Shown here: in pieces, positions 42,329-51,786 of the stretch
Layout: each line of letters opens with the position of its first letter
Numbering within the stretch: position 1 is the stretch's first letter
Origin: a virus
DNA: 64,000 nucleotides
Virus record (IMG/VR): IMGVR_UViG_3300020451_002162
Coordinates: 1-64,000 of that record
Direction: 5' to 3' (one strand)
Notes under the pieces: generated by a model
What the model saw: the letters and a program-made list of their open reading frames with translations, nothing else
What the model was told of the DNA's origin: nothing
The model's database searches: none
Position numbers and translations under genes: made by a program

Positions 42329-44867
42329 TATTCCAGAAGATTTTGATTGGGAGTTTTATCTATCTTCTCATCCTGATCTTGTCAAAGCGGGGATCAACAC
42401 AGAAAAACTAGCTAAATACCACTATGTTACTTATGGTAAAAAAGAAAATAGAATTTATAAAAAGTCTCAAGATGAAGTCTTAGGATACTTTGATAAACAA
42501 AGTGACTCTAACGATAATATAGTTTTATTTGTACAATGGTATGACGATCCGAATACTTTTATAAATAGAACTAAATGTTTACATAGGAATATCAGCAATC
42601 CATATATAGATATTATTAATATATTCTATGAAGCTGGCTCAGAGCATAAATTACATCAGTCTATTATTGAAAATGAAAAAGTTAAATTAGTTCCTCTTAA
42701 TCAAAGAATGAACTACGGTTTATGGATGCAGTTTGCAGACATGAACTATGCAGACAGTATAAAAATTTTATGTAATTCTGATATCTATCTTGATGAAACA
42801 GTAGTGTCATTGAAACAAGCATCGTTTAATAATAATAGAATACTAGCAGTCACAAGGAAAGACGAAGATGTAAATGGTAATATAGTTACCAGTAAAGAAA
42901 GGTTTTCGGATGACTCAATAGACATTAATCCTCTCTATTCTCATGATTGCTGGATATATAAAGATAAAATTGATGCCATAGAATACAGTAATATAAACTT
43001 AAATTTAGGATATGAAAATTGCGACAGATTATTTAAGAAGTATTGTCAACAACATAATATTGAATTTGTAAATTTGTTTCCTAATATCAATTGTATTCAT
43101 TTAGATCACAGATCTCAAAAAACAAGACCCGCTTACGATTTAAACGTTGAGACTGATAAAAAAAAACTAATTTTATATACAACATATTATAAATCTAGTA
43201 ATATACAAAGACAGCATGAGATCGACATTGCATTAACAAAAAATATAAACAGCTCTTACTTTGCGAAAGTTTATATATTTGTAGATACAGACACAGAACT
43301 ACCCAAATCTATTCGTAATAAAAATTATGAGATTATTCACAATAGTCATAAACCGTTTTATTTTGATTGGATATCTCACTCACAAAAACATTTGAACGAT
43401 ACAGATATTTCGTTGTTTGGTAACGCAGACATCATATTTGATGATACAATAAATATCTTATCTGATTATTTTACAGAAGGGGAGTCGACATTAATTTGCT
43501 TGAGTAGATATGAGCAAAATCAACTCTGCTCTAAACCTCATTGGTCTCAGGATACTTGGGCTTTTCAAGTTGAAAACATTAGAAACATTAAGTTTATTAA
43601 TGATACAAAAATTAGGACGGGACATGCTAGGTGCGACAACAAAATAGCGTTTGTTTTTGCTGTAAATGGTTGGACTATAAAAAATCCTTGTTTTAATATT
43701 ATAACAGAACATTTACATTATAGTCAACATAGATCCTATACAATTAGTGATGATGAAGTAATTGGGGGTATGTGTTATATACATCCTTCTCGTGATTACA
43801 GCGCTTCTAAAATAGATTATGCCATAGTCAATAAAAGTCATAATCAAACATATAATAACGATATTCCTATTTGGTCTTTAGAAATGTTAGAACAAACAAA
43901 TAGCTTGGATATTGTTAAAAACTTTAAAACAATAGGGAGTATGTATAATAAAAACCATTTAATGGGAGGTTGGTCTACCGTTAATAATTTATTAGACAAA
44001 TATCAGGAATCGAAAACTGCTAATATCAACTTAATAACATTTACTTGGGAAACTTTTTTAGCAAAACAATACGAAGTGTTTGAGCAGCCTTGGGTGGGAA
44101 TAGATCATTTAGTCAATTTTGTGCCGCAATATTATCGTAAAATTTCAAAAAATATATTACCTGAAAGTAATTTTTTCAATCGTATTCTACATAAAAGTAA
44201 TGTATTAGAAAATTGCAAAGGTATAATCTATACTTCAGATAGCACAAGATTGAATAGTCTTAATTGTAAATACACAAAAGACATACCTAAATGCACCATT
44301 CATCATCCTATTGTACTAGACCCAGAATCTACACAATTCAATTTAGATGAGTACCTGAACAATAAAAATAAAAAACTTATTAATTTAGGTTGGTTCAATA
44401 GAAATTTTGGTTTTTTTGAAAGGCTTAATGTTTCTGACTTTGAAAAAGTCTTTGTTTTTGGGGGCTTGTCTGGATATAAAGGTTATGTTTTTACAGAGGA
44501 TATGTACTATCACGGTATTGATATAATTAATACAGAAATATCTCCTAGACTTTCTGATGTAGAACTAAACGACATATTAAGCAAGAATTTAATATTTGTT
44601 AATTTATATGACTCTTCAGCTAATAATGCTATTATTAATTCCGTTCAAAGAAATTGTCCAATAGTAATTAATAGGTTAGATGCTTGTGTAGAATACTTAG
44701 GTTCTGATTATCCATTATATTATGACTATCCAGACGAAATACAGGATTTGTTGTCAGAAAGCTCTGTGGCTTCTGCTCACGAATATTTGAAACAATTGAA
44801 TATTAATAGTTTTAGTATGGAAACTTTTATCGGTAAAGTTAATGAATTCGTTGGAAAGTTAGGTTAA
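42318..44867 (+). CDS. Giant multi-domain glycosyltransferase
   Basis: An 849-residue protein. Residues 1-50 form a short FDWEFYLSSHPDLVKAGI ... HYVTYGKKENR module common at the N-terminus of phage glycosyltransferases. Two similar GT-A-like units follow (residues 60-260: IKILCNSDIYL; 280-480: ISLFGNADIIF, both with SD/AD metal-type motifs). Residues 550-849 look like a GT-B transferase (NLGWFNRNFGFFERL; NCPIVINRLDACVEYLG). It lies in the fucose-type cluster. Donors unknown. Confidence 0.65.
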   Translation: MTYNIPEDFDWEFYLSSHPDLVKAGINTEKLAKYHYVTYGKKENRIYKKSQDEVLGYFDKQSDSNDNIVLFVQWYDDPNTFINRTKCLHRNISNPYIDIINIFYEAGSEHKLHQSIIENEKVKLVPLNQRMNYGLWMQFADMNYADSIKILCNSDIYLDETVVSLKQASFNNNRILAVTRKDEDVNGNIVTSKERFSDDSIDINPLYSHDCWIYKDKIDAIEYSNINLNLGYENCDRLFKKYCQQHNIEFVNLFPNINCIHLDHRSQKTRPAYDLNVETDKKKLILYTTYYKSSNIQRQHEIDIALTKNINSSYFAKVYIFVDTDTELPKSIRNKNYEIIHNSHKPFYFDWISHSQKHLNDTDISLFGNADIIFDDTINILSDYFTEGESTLICLSRYEQNQLCSKPHWSQDTWAFQVENIRNIKFINDTKIRTGHARCDNKIAFVFAVNGWTIKNPCFNIITEHLHYSQHRSYTISDDEVIGGMCYIHPSRDYSASKIDYAIVNKSHNQTYNNDIPIWSLEMLEQTNSLDIVKNFKTIGSMYNKNHLMGGWSTVNNLLDKYQESKTANINLITFTWETFLAKQYEVFEQPWVGIDHLVNFVPQYYRKISKNILPESNFFNRILHKSNVLENCKGIIYTSDSTRLNSLNCKYTKDIPKCTIHHPIVLDPESTQFNLDEYLNNKNKKLINLGWFNRNFGFFERLNVSDFEKVFVFGGLSGYKGYVFTEDMYYHGIDIINTEISPRLSDVELNDILSKNLIFVNLYDSSANNAIINSVQRNCPIVINRLDACVEYLGSDYPLYYDYPDEIQDLLSESSVASAHEYLKQLNINSFSMETFIGKVNEFVGKLG

Positions 44868-44868
44868 T

Positions 44869-46503
44869 ATGCTACCAACAAAAATATTATTGCTTAGTAA
44901 TCCCAGACATGGCACAACTTTTTTAATTGATAACATTAATAAGAATGAAGATATTAGGATGTGTTATGAATTGTTAACTTTAGGAGAGGGTGTTGACAAA
45001 CACTATCATGAATGCTTTACTAAGATTGTAGATAGGCAAGTTTTAAATCTAACAGATTGTGAACAGTATAACCAACAAAGAAAACAAAACGAGATAGATT
45101 ACTTTCAACATATCTCTAAAAAGTTTAATAATATTCAAACTATTGAAACTATAGGATATAAAATTTTTGCACAACAAATAGATGCTCCTTCGATGCAAAA
45201 TAAAGTAATGTTAGAGAATGTCCTTGCTGAATTTGACAAAGTTATATTTCTTGATAGAGATATGGTTTCTTATGCTTTTTCTTGGCTCAATGCAGGAAAA
45301 TATGGATGGAGCGTACTTAAGAGATCCTCAAAAGATACAAATTTAGTAGCTAGTGCAAGAGAAACGCAAGACATTATCAGACAAACTATGCACAAACATA
45401 AACTTTTTGCAATAGCTCACAAATACTTAGAAAAAAATAATATACCTTATTTAGATTTAAACTACAACGATTTAGATAAAGCTCCTGAATTATTGTCTAA
45501 TTTTTTAAATACAGAAATAACATTTAAGAATAGTTTTAGACCTAACAAATATGACTATAAAACATTTTTAGCTAATAATCCAGAATTAAGCAAAGCAGTC
45601 GACGATCAAAACATTCTAATTGATTTAGAAAATGCAACTGCTCCTCCAATACCTGATTTTAAAAGACAAGAGAACAAATTAGAGGCTATTAATGTTTTAC
45701 ATACAGGGAGCGAAAAAAGTGCTGAGGTAAATCATTTTGTAAATCAAATAATTAAATCTTTTGAATCCTGCGACTTAGACAACAAGCTTGCTAAAAGCAT
45801 AGATCTAAATATAGCTATATCTTCTAATTCTGTGTTCAATTTTAGCTCAGAACATATCGATATACTTAAGGGCTTTTTCAAAGATGTTAATATTTTAACC
45901 ATAGAGATTCCAGAAAACAAAGATTTTTATTTCAATGAGATGCCTGACAATTTAGATAATATTAGTTTAGAATACGGATTAAAATCTGGTCCTAACTATG
46001 TATTTTTCCGTTGTATAGATTTAATGAAAAGATATAATACGTGTTTGTTTTTAGAAATAGATACATATCTCAAGAATAATTGGCTTTCAGCAATAGCTAA
46101 TTATGTAAATAGTTGTGGCAATTTTTGGATTAGTGGACCTGCATATAGCGGTATTGCTGGAATAGTTGATCCTGATTTTTTGCTTAGTCATCATATTAAC
46201 GGAGGAACATGTATATACAATACAGGAAATCATAATTTTCAAGCCTTCATACAATGGTGCGAGAAAATATTTCCTATGCTAACAAAAAATAATGCGACGT
46301 TACCTTATGATTATTTAATACCCACACTTTACTTAATCTATGTAAATCGTCACTGTAAGGAAAGTTGGAGAATTGTTCAATTAGCTAAGCAAAATTATAT
46401 CTATAATAACTTAATATGTAATTTAAGCTTAGAGGGAGATGCCGATGAAACAAAAGATCCTGTTCCAGGTTATATTATACATGAAAAATTAAAACTTGAC
46501 TAA
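44869..46503 (+). CDS. Sulfotransferase-like and glycosyltransferase-like fusion
   Basis: A 544-residue protein. The N-terminal half starts ILLLSNPRHGTTFLIDNI, fitting the PAPS 5-prime phosphosulphate loop, with VIFLDRDMVSYAFSW and VASARETQD as later sulfotransferase blocks. The C-terminal half has YNTCLFLEIDTYLKNNW, a DxD-like metal motif, and GPAYSGIAG with GGTCIYNTGN. This could sulfate and glycosylate one polysaccharide. Not seen as a standard fusion, so domain roles are tentative. Confidence 0.55.
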   Translation: MLPTKILLLSNPRHGTTFLIDNINKNEDIRMCYELLTLGEGVDKHYHECFTKIVDRQVLNLTDCEQYNQQRKQNEIDYFQHISKKFNNIQTIETIGYKIFAQQIDAPSMQNKVMLENVLAEFDKVIFLDRDMVSYAFSWLNAGKYGWSVLKRSSKDTNLVASARETQDIIRQTMHKHKLFAIAHKYLEKNNIPYLDLNYNDLDKAPELLSNFLNTEITFKNSFRPNKYDYKTFLANNPELSKAVDDQNILIDLENATAPPIPDFKRQENKLEAINVLHTGSEKSAEVNHFVNQIIKSFESCDLDNKLAKSIDLNIAISSNSVFNFSSEHIDILKGFFKDVNILTIEIPENKDFYFNEMPDNLDNISLEYGLKSGPNYVFFRCIDLMKRYNTCLFLEIDTYLKNNWLSAIANYVNSCGNFWISGPAYSGIAGIVDPDFLLSHHINGGTCIYNTGNHNFQAFIQWCEKIFPMLTKNNATLPYDYLIPTLYLIYVNRHCKESWRIVQLAKQNYIYNNLICNLSLEGDADETKDPVPGYIIHEKLKLD

Positions 46504-46524
46504 CTACGCATAACCGTATATCAT
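46496..46524 (+). promoter_or_regulatory. Consensus-type promoter at the dCMP deaminase start
   Basis: TTGACT (46496-46501), a 17-base spacer and TATCAT (46519-46524). Transcription would begin about seven bases on, at or near the ATG at 46531, and no ribosome site is visible there. This suggests a leaderless mRNA. The -35 overlaps the end of the preceding coding region. Confidence 0.6.
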
Positions 46525-46530
46525 AATATT

Positions 46531-46992
46531 ATGAGACCTAACTGGACAGATTATTTTTTAGGATTAGCAAAAGTTGTTTCTCAACGTAGTCACGACATAC
46601 ATACACAACATGGTTGTATTATTACAGATAGAGATAATCTTATTTTAGGTACTGGCTATAATGGTTTTCCTAGAAATATCGACGATACAATACTTCCAAC
46701 ATCTCGTCCAGAAAAATATGCTTGGATGATTCATGCTGAACGAAACGCACTATCTAGTTGTACTCACAAACCTACTAATGGTATCGCCTATGTCACAGGA
46801 CAATGCTGTAATGATTGCATCATGTCTTTATGGCAAGCTGGTGTTTCTAAGGTTGTTATGGCCAACAGCCACGGAACTAAATTATTTGATAAACAAGCAC
46901 AAAAAAGATTTGATCTATTTGTGGAATTAACAGGAATAGAAATCGTAAGACATACACCAAATTTTTCATGGATTCAAGAAATAGATTTTTAA
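46531..46992 (+). CDS. Deoxycytidylate (dCMP) deaminase
   Basis: A 153-residue zinc deaminase. HAE (His68-x-Glu70) and CCNDC with Cys93 and Cys96 as the PCxxC equivalent; GCIITDRDNLILGTGYNGFPR is the substrate-binding start typical of dCMP deaminases. It deaminates dCMP to dUMP and so supplies dTMP synthesis. A probable promoter overlaps its start, with no ribosome site, which suggests leaderless translation. Confidence 0.9.
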   Translation: MRPNWTDYFLGLAKVVSQRSHDIHTQHGCIITDRDNLILGTGYNGFPRNIDDTILPTSRPEKYAWMIHAERNALSSCTHKPTNGIAYVTGQCCNDCIMSLWQAGVSKVVMANSHGTKLFDKQAQKRFDLFVELTGIEIVRHTPNFSWIQEIDF

Positions 46993-47018
46993 AATCAAAA
47001 TCAAGAGTAAAAATTTGT

Positions 47019-47031
47019 GGTGTATTATAAA
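47019..47031 (+). promoter_or_regulatory. GGTGTA/TATAA element upstream of the ribonucleotide reductase
   Basis: GGTGTA at 47019-47024 then TATAAA at 47026-47031. The 153-base gap 46993-47145 before nrdJ also holds a TAGGAG ribosome site near its end. I looked for a B12 riboswitch here, since the enzyme uses adenosylcobalamin, and saw no B12-box-like sequence. Confidence 0.4.
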
Positions 47032-47145
47032 AATAACAACGTAATCAAATGGCCTTGCATACTCTAACCAATGATTTATCATAAATTATGAAAAAATCAA
47101 TTCTTTCCATATAGGCCAATTCTTTTTAATTTTATAGGAGCTAGG

Positions 47146-49344
47146 ATGTCGGCATTAAATGAACTTCAAAATTATACTTTTGTGAGCAAGTACGCCCGTT
47201 GGATTGAATCTGAAAACAGAAGAGAAACTTGGAAAGAAGCAGTAGATCGTGTTAGAAATATGATGCATACATATTATGCTGATAAAAACATGTCAGAAGA
47301 TATCGATTGGGCATACGATATCATGTTTAAAAAGAAAGTTTTAGGAAGTCAAAGAGCTTTGCAATTTGGTGGAGAGCCGATCTTAAAAAGACATGCTAAA
47401 ATTTATAACTGCACTAGTTCTTATTGTGACAGATTAAGATTCTTTCAAGAATGTTTCTGGTTGCTATTGTGTGGTAGTGGTACAGGATTTAGTGTACAAA
47501 AACATCACGTAGCTAAATTGCCTAATTTGTCTCATAATAAAAAAGACAAAAGGAAAGGTGTAAAATATAAAATAGAAGATAGTATTGAAGGATGGTCGGA
47601 TGCTTTGGGTGTTCTACTAAGTTCCTATTTTACTAAGGCTGCTGAAGATAAGTTTAAACAATACAAAGATCAGTATATTGTTTTTGACTATAGCAATATT
47701 AGAGAAAAGGGATCGCAACTATCTTCTGGTGTGGGCAAGGCGCCCGGTTTTGAGCCCTTGCAAAACGGTTTGGAAAAAATTAGAGAAGTATTGGAGACAT
47801 GCATTGAAAACAAACAGAAAAAACTCAGACCAATTGATGCTTATGATATTATTATGCACTCAAGCGATGCTGTATTATCTGGTGGTGTTCGCAGAAGTGC
47901 GTCGTTAGCATTATTTAGTGCAGACGATGAAGAGATGGCTAAAGCTAAAACCGGTAATTGGTATGTAGATAATCCTCAAAGAGCCAGAAGCAATAATTCT
48001 GCATTACTCCTAAAAGACGATACATCTTATGAGCAGTTTGCTTTATTGATGGAATCTGTTAAAGAGTTTGGTGAACCTGGATTCATTTGGAGTGATTCCA
48101 CAGAAATGACATTTAATCCTTGTGTTGAAGTAGGTATGTGGCCTGTTGATGAAAAAACAGGAAAGTCTGGTTGGCAAGGATGTAATCTCTCTACAATCAA
48201 TTGCTCTTCTGTTGTCGATGAAGAAGATTTCTATGAAAGATGTAAAGCTGCTGCTATCATTGGTAGTTTACAAGCTGGTTTTACTGGTTTGGATTATTTA
48301 GGAGAGACTAGTAAGGCAATATTTGATAGAGAGGCTTTGCTTGGAGTTTCTTTAACTGGTATCATGGAGAAGCATGAATTAGTACTTACAGAGAAGGTCT
48401 TAAAGAAAGGCGCAAAAATTGCTGTAGACACCAACAAAGAAATCGCCAAAAAGATTTCTATTAATCAGGCAGCCAGAGTAACTTGCTTAAAACCAGAAGG
48501 TACTTCAAGTTCCATGCTAGGTACATCATCTGGCATCCATCCACATCATGCTAAAAGATATATTAGACATGTTCAAGCAAACATCTTAGAGCCACCTTAC
48601 CAATATTTTAAAAGCTATAATCCTCAAGCGTGTGAAAAGTCTTCTTGGTCTGCCAATGATACAGACGAAGTTGTTAAATTCCCTATTGAGGTTCCCGATG
48701 GATCTAAACTTAAAAACCAACTACCCGCTATAGAAATGCTTGGCGTAGTAAAAGATGCTCAAAAAAACTGGGTTCATTCTGGGAAAAACAGATCATTATG
48801 TACTCAAGATTTTCTTAGTCATAATGTTAGCAATACTGTAACTGTACAGCCAGATGAATGGGAAAGTGTCACAAAATTTATATATAATAATAGAAAGTTT
48901 TTTGCCGGGATTAGTCTAATCCCACAGAGCGGAGACAAAGACTATCCTCAGGCTCCTTTTACTACAGTATATACTAGTAGAGAAATTGTCAAAGAATATG
49001 GAGATGCTGGGTTGTGGTGTTCAGGTTTGATTGAGTTGGGACTAAATGCTTTTGATAATAATTTATGGGCAGCATGTGATTATATTACATTAAACCAATT
49101 AACAGACAAAGATGCTGAAGATAAAAAATTATTTGCAATCAAAATGCATAGATTCGCTAAAAAATATTTTGAAGGAGACTTTAAGAGACTAACATATTGT
49201 ATGAAAGATGTATATAATTGGAAAATTTATACTGATTTATACGAGAGTTTTAGTAAAGTGGATTATACACAACTATTAGAAACAGAGGATAATACCGTAG
49301 GAATAGAGGAAATCAGTTGTGCAGGTGGTGCATGTCTTATTTGA
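47146..49344 (+). CDS. nrdJ: Class II (adenosylcobalamin-dependent) ribonucleotide reductase
   Basis: A 732-residue protein. The first active-site Cys sits in KIYNCTSSYC, the radical-site region in FNPCVEVGMWP, then WQGCNLSTINCSSV (Asn/Cys/Glu loop) and KPEGTSSSMLGTSSGIHPHH. The C-terminal redox pair is CAGGAC. These fit monomeric B12-dependent NTP reductases as found in phages and Lactobacillus. It reduces ribonucleotides to deoxyribonucleotides without oxygen. It depends on host cobalamin. An AGGAGCTAGG ribosome site precedes the ATG. Confidence 0.93.
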   Translation: MSALNELQNYTFVSKYARWIESENRRETWKEAVDRVRNMMHTYYADKNMSEDIDWAYDIMFKKKVLGSQRALQFGGEPILKRHAKIYNCTSSYCDRLRFFQECFWLLLCGSGTGFSVQKHHVAKLPNLSHNKKDKRKGVKYKIEDSIEGWSDALGVLLSSYFTKAAEDKFKQYKDQYIVFDYSNIREKGSQLSSGVGKAPGFEPLQNGLEKIREVLETCIENKQKKLRPIDAYDIIMHSSDAVLSGGVRRSASLALFSADDEEMAKAKTGNWYVDNPQRARSNNSALLLKDDTSYEQFALLMESVKEFGEPGFIWSDSTEMTFNPCVEVGMWPVDEKTGKSGWQGCNLSTINCSSVVDEEDFYERCKAAAIIGSLQAGFTGLDYLGETSKAIFDREALLGVSLTGIMEKHELVLTEKVLKKGAKIAVDTNKEIAKKISINQAARVTCLKPEGTSSSMLGTSSGIHPHHAKRYIRHVQANILEPPYQYFKSYNPQACEKSSWSANDTDEVVKFPIEVPDGSKLKNQLPAIEMLGVVKDAQKNWVHSGKNRSLCTQDFLSHNVSNTVTVQPDEWESVTKFIYNNRKFFAGISLIPQSGDKDYPQAPFTTVYTSREIVKEYGDAGLWCSGLIELGLNAFDNNLWAACDYITLNQLTDKDAEDKKLFAIKMHRFAKKYFEGDFKRLTYCMKDVYNWKIYTDLYESFSKVDYTQLLETEDNTVGIEEISCAGGACLI

Positions 49345-49368
49345 TTTCATTCCTAGAAGGGTACAACT

Positions 49369-50100
49369 TTGAGAAAAAAACAAAAGAATGGAACTCGTAA
49401 AGGGTCCATAAAGCTAGATAGCAATAAAATTAATCCAGAAGAAATTGTTGTAGGATTTAAGAATAGATTAAAACCTAGAACGATTAATCAAAAAAACTAC
49501 ATTAGAACCGTAGCAGAAAATACTATTACTTTCTGTCAAGGTGTTCCGGGTAGTGGTAAAACCCATATAGCTATAGGTATGGCCCTAGAATATCTCATAG
49601 ATGACAAGGTCGAAAAGATTGTAATCACAAGACCTGTTGTAGAAGCTGGAGAAAGACTTGGCTTTTTACCTGGATCAGCAGAGGATAAGTTGCATCCGTA
49701 TCTTTTACCTCTGTTCGATGAAATTAATTACTTTTTACACATGCAACATTATGCCAAACTAAAAGTAGGTAAAAGAATAGAAGTAGTTCCTTTGGGGCTA
49801 ATGAGAGGTAGAAGTTTCCATAATGCCTTTATAGTTGCCGATGAGTGTCAGAATGCCTCATACGATCAACTAAAAATGTTATTGACTAGAATAGGTATGG
49901 ACAGCAAGATGATCCTAACAGGAGATGTCGCGCAATCAGATTTACAATTTGACAGACAGGGAGGCTTTCTGAGATTAATGCAGGTATTAGATGGAGTTGA
50001 TGGTCTTGGTGTTGCTGAGTTAGAATCTACAGACATCGTAAGAAACGAAATCATATCTCGCGTTATATGTCGCTTAGATGAATATGAGAATAGATCATAA
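49369..50100 (+). CDS. phoH: PhoH-like ATPase
   Basis: A 243-residue P-loop protein. Walker A GVPGSGKT (58-65), Walker B FIVADECQNAS, and ITRPVVEAGERLGFLPGSAEDKLHPYL with MILTGDVAQSDL are the PhoH signature. PhoH proteins are widespread in phages and act on RNA or other nucleic acids, though their phage role is unclear. The start is TTG at 49369 with AGAAGGG about 8 bases upstream. It follows nrdJ, as in many phages. Confidence 0.9.
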   Translation: MRKKQKNGTRKGSIKLDSNKINPEEIVVGFKNRLKPRTINQKNYIRTVAENTITFCQGVPGSGKTHIAIGMALEYLIDDKVEKIVITRPVVEAGERLGFLPGSAEDKLHPYLLPLFDEINYFLHMQHYAKLKVGKRIEVVPLGLMRGRSFHNAFIVADECQNASYDQLKMLLTRIGMDSKMILTGDVAQSDLQFDRQGGFLRLMQVLDGVDGLGVAELESTDIVRNEIISRVICRLDEYENRS

Positions 50101-50653
50101 ACCGTGTTTGGTTCTTAACGCAGATTACAGTCCTGTCGCTATAGTAGAATGGCAAAGAGCTATAATTTGGTCTTATAGATTGAATCATAGTACAGGAGGT
50201 TTGTCTATGGATATAATAGAATATTATAAAACAGATTTCATTAAAGGATCTAGTAATCAAACACCCCTACCTGCTGTAATCAAAATTAGAAATTATTTAA
50301 AGCTCCATAAACATTCTGTAAATTTTTCTAGAAAAAATTTATTTATTAGAGATAATTATACTTGTCAGTATTGTAATAAAAGATGTTCTCAGCAAGAATT
50401 AACATACGATCATGTAATTCCAAAATCTCAATGGCCTTTTAGGGACAAATCTCCTACTACTTGGACGAATATAGTTACGGCTTGTACTAAGTGTAATCTT
50501 AAAAAAAGCAATAAAACCCCACAACAAGCTCAAATGCAATTACAAAACAAACCGATTAGACCATTTAGTAATTATAAATACTTGCATGTAACCTCTAGAC
50601 TATCTATTATGAAAGATAAGATACCAGAAGAGTGGAAAATTTATACAGGATAA
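50078..50653 (+). CDS. HNH endonuclease-domain protein
   Basis: A 191-residue protein. After an N-terminal module (KPCLVLNADYSPVAIVEWQRAIIW) there is a zinc-bound HNH: CQYC (96-99), TYDHVIPKSQWP (Asp111-His112), NIV (Asn131) and CTKC (136-139). This is the free-standing HNH type found in bacteria and phages. It overlaps the PhoH gene. Possible homing, packaging or host-DNA nuclease role. Confidence 0.88.
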   Translation: MNMRIDHKPCLVLNADYSPVAIVEWQRAIIWSYRLNHSTGGLSMDIIEYYKTDFIKGSSNQTPLPAVIKIRNYLKLHKHSVNFSRKNLFIRDNYTCQYCNKRCSQQELTYDHVIPKSQWPFRDKSPTTWTNIVTACTKCNLKKSNKTPQQAQMQLQNKPIRPFSNYKYLHVTSRLSIMKDKIPEEWKIYTG

Positions 50654-50657
50654 TCGA

Positions 50658-51080
50658 ATGAGAATTGATCAAAACGAGTTTATCTCAAATAACTCTAAGA
50701 ATGAGCAAAAAACAGAACGTTTGTATTGTGCTGTGGGTTTCGAAGATTTTGTCGATGAGCATGGCTTTCCTAGACTTAAACTAGAAACAGAAGACCTATG
50801 CGCTAAAGCCCTACCCGATAAGCCAACTAAGCATTTTGGAGATAAAAGAGGTAGCGATTATAGGTATTACATAAGAATGGATGCGGATCAAGAACTTTTT
50901 AATCCAATACAGATACTATCTACAGTTAAAGATAAAAAGAACAATCACTTTATAAACTCTGTATGCAAAAGCACAAAAGCCTTCAAAGAAGTATCTCCTT
51001 CTATATTTAATAAATATATCAAGTATTTAAAATCAAAAGATTTAAGATGGTTAAAAGAAGCTCAAAGAGACTTAGTATAA
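50658..51080 (+). CDS. Hypothetical protein, paralogue of the 51.8 kb gene
   Basis: A 140-residue protein. The last 70 residues (YYIRMDADQELFNP ... NHFINSVCKSTKAFKEVSPSIFNKYIKYLKSKDLRWLKEAQRD) align with the C-terminal part of the protein at 51779-52126 by position of F-x-NxY-x-x-[FY]LK-x-K-[DN]L-x-WL. The two genes are 700 bases apart and separated by two unrelated genes. Function unknown. Confidence 0.6.
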   Translation: MRIDQNEFISNNSKNEQKTERLYCAVGFEDFVDEHGFPRLKLETEDLCAKALPDKPTKHFGDKRGSDYRYYIRMDADQELFNPIQILSTVKDKKNNHFINSVCKSTKAFKEVSPSIFNKYIKYLKSKDLRWLKEAQRDLV

Positions 51081-51424
51081 TGCCAGAATATACATTTATT
51101 TGCGATGATTGTGGGGAGATATTTAGCATAGTCTCTTCTATTTCTGAATATACAGATAAACAGCTATGCACATTATGTAAGTCAGAAAATACCAATAGAT
51201 ATTATCAACACGACTTAGCTAATATGACAGGTTCTGTAGTAAAAGCAGACTCTGAACTTAAAACAATAGGAGATTTAGCTAATAGAAATCGTGATAAGAT
51301 GACGGAAGACCATAAGCAGGCATTATTTAAGAAACACAATGACTACAGAGAAAATCCTCCAGAAATGCCGTTGCCTAAAAATATGAAAAGAATCAAGAAA
51401 ACAAAAGGAATAAAATGGACATGA
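51080..51424 (+). CDS. FmdB-like zinc-ribbon protein
   Basis: A 114-residue protein beginning MPEYTFICDDCGEIFSI (Cys8, Cys11) with a second CTLC (Cys30, Cys33), the FmdB/CxxC zinc-ribbon pattern. A basic tail ends KNMKRIKKTKGIKWT. The start at 51080 gives this standard beginning and overlaps the previous stop by TAATG; an upstream in-frame ATG lies inside that gene. Confidence 0.7.
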   Translation: MPEYTFICDDCGEIFSIVSSISEYTDKQLCTLCKSENTNRYYQHDLANMTGSVVKADSELKTIGDLANRNRDKMTEDHKQALFKKHNDYRENPPEMPLPKNMKRIKKTKGIKWT

Positions 51425-51786
51425 ATCCGTCAGATAAAAATAAACAAAGATCTATATCTGATATTTTGGGTGAAACAGATTTACCCAAAGAAATTGTCGA
51501 CACTATAGGCACAGCTTATGCTCAAAATGGTTTCTCGGATTTAGTCGATACTCAAAAAGACAAAAAAATAGACTGTCCTAGAGAGATCGTTTTTAAGATA
51601 GAAGGAACAGTACTTAATCAAGATGATAAAGGAGAAGTTATAGCTACTGAATTCATTTTTGATCAATCTTATCACATTCCTGTCCCTACTGGCATCGACT
51701 ACAAAAGCTCTATGAATACATTTTTAAATCACTTCACGGGTTGTCTGGAACAAACATCTAAAGAATTATGGAAAAATCATGTCTGA
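51415..51786 (+). CDS. Hypothetical protein, 123 residues
   Basis: An acidic-to-neutral soluble protein (NKQRSISDILGETDLPKEIVDTIG, EIVFKIEGTVLNQDDKGEVIATEFIFDQSYHIPVPTGIDYKSSMN). The strands V-F-K-I-E-G and a following loop suggest a small beta domain. No family recognised. It overlaps both neighbours. Confidence 0.6.
   Translation: MDMNPSDKNKQRSISDILGETDLPKEIVDTIGTAYAQNGFSDLVDTQKDKKIDCPREIVFKIEGTVLNQDDKGEVIATEFIFDQSYHIPVPTGIDYKSSMNTFLNHFTGCLEQTSKELWKNHV

Noticed and set aside
47049-47130. GGCC ... GGCC pair with T-rich tail as a terminator before nrdJ
   Set aside because: The arms are about 60 bases apart with several mismatches around the core, so a stable terminator hairpin is unlikely.
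46993-47145. Possible cobalamin riboswitch before the B12-dependent reductase
   Set aside because: No B12-box-like conserved sequence or long paired structure was seen; only a GGTGTA/TATAA element and a ribosome site.
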